Shown here in pieces: positions 1-5,858 of a stretch of DNA of 6,761 nt. The notes below the pieces were generated by a model that was not told where the DNA came from, made no database searches, and was given only the letters and a program-made list of their open reading frames with translations. The stretch's first letter is position 1. Every line of letters starts with the position of its first letter. Source of the DNA: Desulfobacterales bacterium (GTDB taxonomy: Bacteria; Desulfobacterota; Desulfobacteria; Desulfobacterales; JAFDCJ01); the NCBI GenBank assembly GCA_029932495.1, contig JAOZPY010000120.1, positions 580-7,340 on the forward strand, read 5' to 3'. A program made the position numbers and the translations under genes.

Positions 1-2816
1 AAACCGCTGCCCGCGGTCCTTTTACCCGCATTCGCTGGTTTTGCAACGACGGTAGCATCCTGGCCCCCAAACCTTATGCCTGCAAAGAGCATGGCGGTGG
101 TGTGCAGCACGGACAATGGACCGACCGGGTCAAGCGGCTGCGTGCCGGCGGCTATTATATCGCCAATGTGCTGGCCTCCCTGGATCCGGAACCGATTACC
201 GACGCCCCCGGGTATTGCGACCTGTACAATCAGATCCTGATTGAAAAATTTTTAATCGCTGCCGACGATGGCTGGATTTTTCACCGGGCCCGCTATTACC
301 GCGGAGCGGTTCAGGCCGAAAATGAAACCGCCATGGCCCGGGAGTTGCTCCTGGGGCTCGCCGGCAGTGATACCTGGAGTGATCGCGGGTATCTGCCCTT
401 CAGGATGGGGACACGTTTGTTAAAGCACGGGGTTGAAACCGCCAGCGTGGCCGCGGTGCGCCAGCATTCACTGGCCCTTTCCGAAAAAGATAAAAATTTT
501 CTGCAGCTGCGGGCCAAAATCCACAACCAGCCGGACGCCGAAGATGCCCAGCGGGTGCGCGATTTTGCGGCCGGCATTCGGGATCCGGAGCTGGCCGCAG
601 AATACGAAAGTTTGGCGGACGAAATCGACAGGGTTTTTACATCCCATATAATCACCGTCCAATTGAAGAAATTTCAACATCAAATTGCCAAGGCCAACCC
701 CAGGCTGGCCCGGCAGGTGAAAGTGGCCATCCGAACCCTGGACACGATCGAGGATCCCGCCACCCGGTTTGCAAGCATATGCGAGACAATGGCGAACATC
801 CGCAGGCAGTTTCTGCAGCTGCAGGAGACCAAACTCCGTCTGAGCGCAATGGATACCAGCCTGACGCTGGAAATTGAGCAGTACAAGACAGGCAGGATCC
901 TGATCGGCCGACGATTGGCCACCGCTTCCCGGCACCAGCGCCTGCAATGGCTTCAGGACAGCGCTTTTGCAATTTATGGTGCCGGATTGATAACAGCCGT
1001 TCAGCTGCAGGATCTGCAGGACACCTTCGACCGCATCGACAGCCGCACAACCTCACTTAAAAACTACCGACAAGCTTTGGATTACCTGGCGCGAGTGCCC
1101 GGCTGGTGCACCCAGTGGCTGCGCTTCCATTTTCACGAAAGCATGCGCAAACTGGCCGAGATTGAGCCTTTGGCCGGACGGTTCATCCAGGATACTCTGC
1201 GGGGAAGTCCCCTGTTTTTTTATTCCAACGTGCTGGACAGCCTGTTGCGTGACGCCAATCAGTTGGCCGGGCTGCAGCACGAGCTTTTCGGCCGACAGGT
1301 CGGCGGTGGGCTGCGAAGCCTCAATCCCGGTCTTGCCCGCGGTACGCTGCGGTTGCGTAACATTGATGCCCATGGCGACTTTGATCCTGCGGGGATATAC
1401 CTGCTGCCGGAAACGGTGGCTGAATTGCCGCCCGTGGCAGGCATCCTGACTGCCGGCGAGGGCAACCCGCTGTCCCACGTGCAGCTGCTGGCGCGCAACC
1501 TGGGAATTCCCAATGTGACTGTCGATGAGAAACTGATTCCCTTGCTTTCGGCCTATGAAGGAAAAAAAGTGATTCTGGCCGCCAGCCCCGGGGGATCCGT
1601 TCAGCTCATGCTGGATACCGGGCAGCTGGATTCCGTTTTTGCCAAAGCAAAACAGGTATCCAGCCTTATTCGCCCGGATCTGGAAAAGCTGGATTTACAA
1701 ACGCGTGAAGTGATCCCCTTGAGCCGCCTGCGGGCTGCAGACTCCGGCCGCATCGTGGGCCCCAAGGCCGCCAACCTGGGTGAACTGCTCCACCTTTATC
1801 CCGAGGCGGTGGCCGATGGCCTGGCGATTCCCTTCGGTGTTTTTCGCAGCCTGCTGGACCGGCCCACTGCAGACGGCAAACAGACGGTTTTCGAGTGGAT
1901 GGAAGTGCAATATGCCGCGATACAGGCCCTGCCGTCCGGATCGGCAAAGCGCGGGGAAAGAATGGAAGCCCTGCGCCGGAAAGTGCAAAAAACTATTTTG
2001 AATGCCAATCCCGGAACAAATTTTCGCAACCGCCTGCGTGCGGCCATGGAAAAGGTTTTCGGTGTGGATGGCACTTACGGCGTATTTGTGCGCAGCGATA
2101 CCAACGTGGAAGATCTGCCGGGATTTACCGGGGCCGGTTTGAACAAAACGATCCCCAATGTGGTGGGGTTTGACCATGTGATCGCTGCCATCCCGCGGGT
2201 CTGGGCATCGCCTTTCAGCAAACGGGCCTTTGCCTGGCGCCAGTCGCACATGGACCAGCCCCAGCACGTTTATGCCTCGGTGCTGCTGCTGCGCAGTGTG
2301 CCGTCTGAAAAGTCAGGGGTGATGGTCACCCGGGACATTGACACCGGCGATCCGGACTGGATTTCGGTGGCCGTCAATGAGGGGGTTGGCGGGGCGGTTG
2401 ATGGTCAGGCCGCAGAATCATTGCGGATCAACCTGCAGACCGGCAAGGTGCGCCGGCTGGCCCAGGCCACGGCCTCCTGGCGCCGGGTACTCAAATCCAC
2501 CGGTGGTGTCGGCCGGCAGCTGGTGCAAAACACCGGCCCCGTGCTGCTCCCCGATGAAATAACGCAGCTCATCGAACTGGCCCGCGGCCTGCCGCAGCGT
2601 TATCCGGTAATCATGGATGCGGCCGGCAACCCGGCGCCGGCCGATGTTGAGTTCGGTTTTGTCAAGGGCAATCTGCAGCTTTTTCAGATTCGGCCTTTTC
2701 TCGAAAGCGCCTGGGCCCGCGGCAATGACTATCTCAATGCACTGGACCGGCAGATGGACGCCGGGCTGGATCAGGTCGTGAATCTGACTGAACCGCCATC
2801 AGAGGGCACGCCATGA
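1..2816 (+). CDS. PEP-synthase/PPDK-superfamily dikinase with glucan-water-dikinase-like domain order (5' partial)
   Basis: Probable ATP-dependent dikinase: the family uses ATP to phosphorylate a mobile histidine, then passes the phosphate to an acceptor. Residues are numbered from the GTG at 102, but the frame stays open to the left edge (first full codon at 3) with protein-like sequence including IRWFCNDGSILAP, so the true start is outside the window. Residues 1-420 are mostly helical and unrecognised; they may bind the acceptor. Residues about 427-505 form the swivelling phosphohistidine domain, with candidate H459 in NPLSHVQLLARNLGIP. Residues about 545-866 form the PPDK_N-type ATP-grasp domain: GPKAANLGEL (553-562), VRSDTNVEDLPGFTGAGL (663-680), GVMVTRDIDTGD (739-750), D848/E850 and the closing QIRP (862-865). 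The protein ends soon after, with no PEP/pyruvate TIM barrel. The domain order is that of glucan water dikinase, not PEP synthase. No signal peptide is visible in the part seen; likely cytosolic. It overlaps the next gene by 4 bp. The superfamily is confident; the acceptor is unknown. Confidence 0.85.
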   Translation, partial: TAARGPFTRIRWFCNDGSILAPKPYACKEHGGGVQHGQWTDRVKRLRAGGYYIANVLASLDPEPITDAPGYCDLYNQILIEKFLIAADDGWIFHRARYYRGAVQAENETAMARELLLGLAGSDTWSDRGYLPFRMGTRLLKHGVETASVAAVRQHSLALSEKDKNFLQLRAKIHNQPDAEDAQRVRDFAAGIRDPELAAEYESLADEIDRVFTSHIITVQLKKFQHQIAKANPRLARQVKVAIRTLDTIEDPATRFASICETMANIRRQFLQLQETKLRLSAMDTSLTLEIEQYKTGRILIGRRLATASRHQRLQWLQDSAFAIYGAGLITAVQLQDLQDTFDRIDSRTTSLKNYRQALDYLARVPGWCTQWLRFHFHESMRKLAEIEPLAGRFIQDTLRGSPLFFYSNVLDSLLRDANQLAGLQHELFGRQVGGGLRSLNPGLARGTLRLRNIDAHGDFDPAGIYLLPETVAELPPVAGILTAGEGNPLSHVQLLARNLGIPNVTVDEKLIPLLSAYEGKKVILAASPGGSVQLMLDTGQLDSVFAKAKQVSSLIRPDLEKLDLQTREVIPLSRLRAADSGRIVGPKAANLGELLHLYPEAVADGLAIPFGVFRSLLDRPTADGKQTVFEWMEVQYAAIQALPSGSAKRGERMEALRRKVQKTILNANPGTNFRNRLRAAMEKVFGVDGTYGVFVRSDTNVEDLPGFTGAGLNKTIPNVVGFDHVIAAIPRVWASPFSKRAFAWRQSHMDQPQHVYASVLLLRSVPSEKSGVMVTRDIDTGDPDWISVAVNEGVGGAVDGQAAESLRINLQTGKVRRLAQATASWRRVLKSTGGVGRQLVQNTGPVLLPDEITQLIELARGLPQRYPVIMDAAGNPAPADVEFGFVKGNLQLFQIRPFLESAWARGNDYLNALDRQMDAGLDQVVNLTEPPSEGTP
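2801..2816 (+). promoter_or_regulatory. RBS and ATGA stop/start overlap between dikinase and serine hydrolase genes
   Basis: The purine-rich AGAGGG at 2801-2806 lies 6 nt before the ATG at 2813. That ATG shares ATGA with the TGA stop of the upstream gene. This fixes the serine hydrolase start and indicates translational coupling on one transcript. Confidence 0.7.
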
Positions 2817-4390
2817 AGACTCTTCAGACGTGTATCGGTATTTTGCTGCTGTTGTCCGCTGCCAGCTTGTGTATGGCCTACCCCCTGGACGGCTATCGTG
2901 AAACGGGGATTCGACGCCTTGAAGCCGCCCGCCTGGCAGTGCTTGGGAAAATGCGCGGCCGGAAGCTGCCTCCCGGCGCGTTGCTGCCCACCGGCTTGGT
3001 GGATTTGCGACTGCTGGGCCACCGCGATTTGAAACTGCCCGAACCGGATCCGGAATTCACGGCTCACGTCGGCAAGTTGCTCGAAGACAAGACTAAGTGT
3101 TACGGGCTTGCCGTGCTGGATCTTTCCGATCTTGAGCATCCTCGGTATGCCGAACACCACGCCGATTACCGGCAAAACGTCGGTAGTGTCGGCAAAATCG
3201 CAGTTGCTCTGGCGCTGTTTCAAGCCCTGGCCGACGTTTATCCGGATGATATCGAAGCCCGGCGGCGGGTGTTGCGGCAAACCGTCATTACCGCCGATGA
3301 CTTCATCCAGTGGGATCATCACGCGGTGCGCATCTTCAATCCCGAAACGGGAATCATGAGTTTCCGCCCATTGCGCAAGGGCGACCGGGGGTCCCTGTGG
3401 GAGTATTTGGATTGGAGCCTGTCGATCAGCTCCAATGCCGCAGCTTCAATGACCATGAAAAACGCCATGCTGCTGCGCTATTTCGGCAGGAATTATCCTG
3501 TCTCAACCGAGCAGGCAGACCGTTTTTTTAAAAAAAGCAGCCGCAAACAGCTGCGCGGACTTTACGAACAGACATTTCTGGAGGCGTTGAGCCGCAACGG
3601 GTTGGACCTGAAGTCTTTTCGCCAGGGAAGCTTTTTCACGCGTTACGGCAAACAGCATGTGCCCACCGGTTATAACAGTTACGGCACCGCACGGGAGTTG
3701 ATGCGCCTGCTGCTGCTCATGGAGCAGGGACGCCTGGTGGATGTTTTTTCCAGCCGTGAAATCAAGCGCTTGTTGTACATGACTGAGCGGCGCATCCGTT
3801 ATGCATCCGCCCCAGTGCTGCGTGACTCGGCGGTCTACTTCAAATCCGGATCACTATACAGCTGCAAGGAGGAATTTGGATTTACCTGTAAAAAATATCA
3901 AGGCAATGCTCGCAACTACATGAATTCGGTGGCCATCGTGGAAACCCCGGCCGGTATCGGCCGGCTGTACTACATGGCAACCGTGATTTCAAACGTACTG
4001 TATAAAAATTCCGCCGTCGAGCACCAGACACTGGCGACTTATATCCACCGCATGATCGAGGCTTTCCATCCAGCGCGGCCGCCTGCGCCCGGGAAACTGC
4101 CGCCGGAGCTGATCTTCGGCAGCAAGCTGATTGGCTTCGGCGAACAACAGCAGCAGCGCCTGCTGGTGGCAAACACCCAGACGGCCCTTTTACAGCTGGG
4201 CTACCGGATCGGCACGATCGACGGAAAAGCAGGTCCCAAGACGGTCGCTGCCGTCAGGGCGTTTCAAAAACAGCAGCACCTCAACGTGGATGGAAAAATA
4301 TCCGAAAAACTGTTGCAGCAACTCAAAGCTGCTGTAGCAAGCCTGCCACCGGCAGGCTCTGGACTGACGGAGCCGACAGGCACCCAATGA
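2813..4390 (+). CDS. Exported class A beta-lactamase-fold serine hydrolase with C-terminal peptidoglycan-binding domain
   Basis: A 525-residue envelope protein, likely acting on peptidoglycan or a beta-lactam-like substrate. Residues 1-22 form a Sec signal peptide (MKT start, LLLL core, likely cleavage after CMA). The active-site motifs of the penicillin-binding/class A beta-lactamase fold are all present: SVGK with nucleophile S125 and K128, SSN at 206-208, and KSG at 344-346. TARELMRLLLLMEQGRL (292-308) resembles the helix found in this position in class A enzymes. I cannot identify a clear ExxLN omega-loop, so true beta-lactamase activity is doubtful; a D,D-peptidase, transpeptidase-like or inactive wall-binding role is possible. 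C351 and C359, just after KSG, could form a disulfide in an inserted loop. Residues about 454-504 form a PG_binding_1-type repeat (LGYRIGTIDGKAGPKT, then VRAFQ). The protein is longer than a usual class A enzyme (about 290 residues) because of an N-terminal extension of about 90 residues and the wall-binding tail. It overlaps both neighbours by 4 bp, so it is probably expressed with the dikinase and carrier. Confidence 0.85.
   Translation: MKTLQTCIGILLLLSAASLCMAYPLDGYRETGIRRLEAARLAVLGKMRGRKLPPGALLPTGLVDLRLLGHRDLKLPEPDPEFTAHVGKLLEDKTKCYGLAVLDLSDLEHPRYAEHHADYRQNVGSVGKIAVALALFQALADVYPDDIEARRRVLRQTVITADDFIQWDHHAVRIFNPETGIMSFRPLRKGDRGSLWEYLDWSLSISSNAAASMTMKNAMLLRYFGRNYPVSTEQADRFFKKSSRKQLRGLYEQTFLEALSRNGLDLKSFRQGSFFTRYGKQHVPTGYNSYGTARELMRLLLLMEQGRLVDVFSSREIKRLLYMTERRIRYASAPVLRDSAVYFKSGSLYSCKEEFGFTCKKYQGNARNYMNSVAIVETPAGIGRLYYMATVISNVLYKNSAVEHQTLATYIHRMIEAFHPARPPAPGKLPPELIFGSKLIGFGEQQQQRLLVANTQTALLQLGYRIGTIDGKAGPKTVAAVRAFQKQQHLNVDGKISEKLLQQLKAAVASLPPAGSGLTEPTGTQ
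3523..3536. repeat. T7A7 homopolymer palindrome inside the serine hydrolase gene
   Basis: Seven T are followed directly by seven A, encoding the FFKK of RFFKKS (residues 237-242). The T run reads T TTT TTT in phase, a form prone to slippage. A shift to the -1 frame meets TAA at 3529-3531 at once. That would truncate the protein between the SSN and KSG motifs. The tract is directly visible; any functional slippage is conjecture. Confidence 0.5.
4340..4358. promoter_or_regulatory. Perfect 8-bp GC-rich hairpin just upstream of the carrier gene
   Basis: AGCCTGCC (4340-4347) and GGCAGGCT (4351-4358) are exact reverse complements around a 3-nt ACC loop. The element lies within the last codons of the serine hydrolase gene, 28 nt before the carrier ATG. 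No T-run follows, so it is not an intrinsic terminator. It could influence mRNA processing or translation at the junction, or be incidental in GC-rich coding sequence. Confidence 0.4.
4376..4390 (+). promoter_or_regulatory. Weak RBS and ATGA stop/start overlap before the carrier gene
   Basis: Only ACAGG (4376-4380) sits at normal spacing, 6 nt before the ATG at 4387; CGGAG at 4368-4372 is too far away. The ATG shares ATGA with the preceding TGA. Initiation therefore probably relies on ribosomes finishing the upstream gene. Confidence 0.55.
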
Positions 4391-5799
4391 ATCCATTGCC
4401 CGCCAAACGCTCCCGGCTGGAAAGGTTTTTGTGCCTTTTCACGGAAGTGCGCCCCGGGGAAGGGGTGACCGCCCTTTTGATGTTTGCCAATGTTTTTCTG
4501 ATTCTGTGCGCTTACTATTTTATCAAACCCATGCGGGAGGGATGGATCGCGGTTTCCGATATCAGCGGGCTGACCAAAATGGAAGTCAAAGCTTACTCGA
4601 GCTTTGGCCAGAGTCTGCTGCTGGTGCCCACGGTCTGGTTTTACGGCCGGCTTTCCGGGCGGTACCGTCGCAGCAGCCTCATCAGCCGGGCCACGATTTT
4701 TTGCATGCTCAACATGGGGGTTTTCTGGGTCATCCAGCCGGGCCTGTTTATCGAAAATCTTCCCTATACCGGTATTATTTTTTACCTGTGGGTCGGCATG
4801 TTCGGGGTTTTCGTGGTCGCTCAGTTCTGGGCTTTTGCCGCCGATGTTTACAGTGAAGAGCACGGCAATCGCCTGTTTCCCTTGATCGCCATCGGCGCAA
4901 CCGCCGGAGCCGCCTCCGGCTCCTGGATTACCGGGATGCTGGTGGATTCCAGGTTTTTCAATGCCCACTGGCTTTTGATTGTGGCCATGCTGCCACTGGC
5001 AGCCTCTATTGTTATCAGCAGAGTGGTCGATCAGCGCATAACGTCACCGGGTTCCAACACGCAATCAGCCCCCGCAACGGGCATGCGACAGGCGGAAGTT
5101 GTTCAGGACTCGGGGCGCAGTGCGATTTCCATCGTTTTTGCCAGCCGGTTTTTAATCGCCACTGCCGTGATTACCCTGCTGTTGAGCTGGGTCAACACCA
5201 ACGGCGAAAATTTGCTTTTCCGAGTGGTTCAGGAATTTTTAAGAAGCCAGGCTCTCCGGGAAGGGATCTCGGATGCCGGTGCGCTGCTCGCATTTACGCG
5301 GGACGGAACCACAGGCTTTTACGGAGATTTTTTCTTCTGGGTGAATATCGGTGCTTTACTTCTGCAAGCTTTTGTGGCCTCGCGTTTGCTCAAATTCGGC
5401 GGCTTCGGTGTGCTGCTGCTGGCCATGCCCGTGGTGGCGTTGGTTTCTTACGCGGCCATGGCTTTTATCCCCGTTCTGGCGGTTGTTAAAATCATGAAAA
5501 TTGCCGAAAATTCCACTGATTATTCCATCAACAATACAGCCCGTAACGTCCTGTGGCTGCCGGCCACTGCCGAGCAGAAGTACAAGGGCAAACCGACCAT
5601 CGATTCGCTTTTCGTACGTCTGGGAGATGGTATTGCCGCGCTGACGGTGCTGGTCGGGGTCCAGTTGCTGGCGCTTTCCACCCGTTCGTTTTTTATTCTT
5701 AACGTTGGATTGGTATTTCTCTGGATTGCCTTCGCCTTCGTGGTGATCCGGGAGCACCGCCGCCTGGCGGCGATGAACCGGGCCGCAGGGGAAAAATAA
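4387..5799 (+). CDS. ATP/ADP-translocase (NTT/Npt) family membrane carrier
   Basis: A 470-residue inner-membrane protein with about 11-12 predicted transmembrane helices (roughly residues 27-47, 70-88, 103-125, 127-153, 163-186, 192-212, 252-270, 312-330, 338-362, 411-430 and 433-455, plus uncertain segments). The halves are separated by a polar loop at about 213-246. Family marks are the N-terminal EVRPGEG (20-26) leading into AYYFIKPMREGWI (42-54), and, in the second half, DYSINNTARNVLWLPAT (378-394) followed by EQKYKGKPTIDSLFVRLGD (396-414). Characterised members exchange ATP for ADP or carry nucleotides in chloroplasts and intracellular bacteria. Many free-living bacteria carry homologues of unproven substrate, so calling this an ATP importer would go too far. 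The length is close to that of the core family, without fused HEAT or cyclic-nucleotide domains. It is the last gene of the operon, coupled to the serine hydrolase gene, so its substrate may be linked to what that enzyme and the dikinase handle. An MFS-like carrier of another anionic compound is the main alternative. Confidence 0.85.
   Translation: MNPLPAKRSRLERFLCLFTEVRPGEGVTALLMFANVFLILCAYYFIKPMREGWIAVSDISGLTKMEVKAYSSFGQSLLLVPTVWFYGRLSGRYRRSSLISRATIFCMLNMGVFWVIQPGLFIENLPYTGIIFYLWVGMFGVFVVAQFWAFAADVYSEEHGNRLFPLIAIGATAGAASGSWITGMLVDSRFFNAHWLLIVAMLPLAASIVISRVVDQRITSPGSNTQSAPATGMRQAEVVQDSGRSAISIVFASRFLIATAVITLLLSWVNTNGENLLFRVVQEFLRSQALREGISDAGALLAFTRDGTTGFYGDFFFWVNIGALLLQAFVASRLLKFGGFGVLLLAMPVVALVSYAAMAFIPVLAVVKIMKIAENSTDYSINNTARNVLWLPATAEQKYKGKPTIDSLFVRLGDGIAALTVLVGVQLLALSTRSFFILNVGLVFLWIAFAFVVIREHRRLAAMNRAAGEK
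5758..5772. other. GC-rich inverted repeat near the end of the carrier gene
   Basis: CGCCGCC and GGCGGCG flank a single T at 5765 and could form a 6-bp stem with a 3-nt loop. It lies within coding sequence, with no T-run on either side, so a terminator role is unlikely. It may be chance in an Arg/Ala-rich tail. Confidence 0.25.
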
Positions 5800-5858
5800 G
5801 TATTTCAGGGAGTTCAACCAAAATGCATATTATCTTGGCTTTTAAGAAATTCAGCCAT
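5800..5858. other. Short convergent intergenic spacer
   Basis: These 59 bp separate the stop of the carrier gene from the stop of the minus-strand oxidoreductase gene. The spacer is AT-richer than its surroundings. It holds only weak 4-bp pairings (CCAA/TTGG and GGCT/AGCC) and the palindrome ATGCAT. I see no strong intrinsic terminator for either transcript, so termination may be Rho-dependent or occur by read-through into the opposing gene. Confidence 0.6.

Noticed and set aside
102..104. GTG as the start codon of the dikinase gene
   Set aside because: The frame is open for 33 codons upstream to the window edge and reads as plausible protein, and there is no convincing RBS before 102. The gene most likely begins outside the window.
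813..824. CTGCAGCTGCAG 12-bp palindrome
   Set aside because: It encodes LQLQ within the dikinase; repeated Leu-Gln codons explain it.
1695..2267. Minus-strand open frame of about 190 codons antisense to the dikinase
   Set aside because: It lies wholly opposite the well-supported ATP-grasp coding region, and its translation shows no recognisable motifs. It is a shadow of GC-rich coding sequence.
2813..2878. Lipoprotein signal for the serine hydrolase (Cys20 in AASLCMA)
   Set aside because: The residue before Cys20 is Leu, which does not fit the lipobox requirement for a small residue at -1. Ordinary signal peptidase I cleavage after CMA fits better.
3947..3964. CCGGCCG-GTAT-CGGCCGG inverted repeat
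   Set aside because: It is internal to the hydrolase coding sequence, far from any junction and without a T-run. It is likely a by-product of Pro/Gly/Arg codons in GC-rich DNA.
4264..4968. Minus-strand open frame of about 234 codons across the hydrolase/carrier junction
   Set aside because: Its translation is low-complexity and rich in Pro, Gly, His and Gln, typical of an antisense frame, and it overlaps two confidently assigned genes.
5800..5858. Bidirectional intrinsic terminator between the convergent genes
   Set aside because: Only 4-bp pairings are present and none is a GC-rich stem followed by a T-run, so I do not annotate a terminator.
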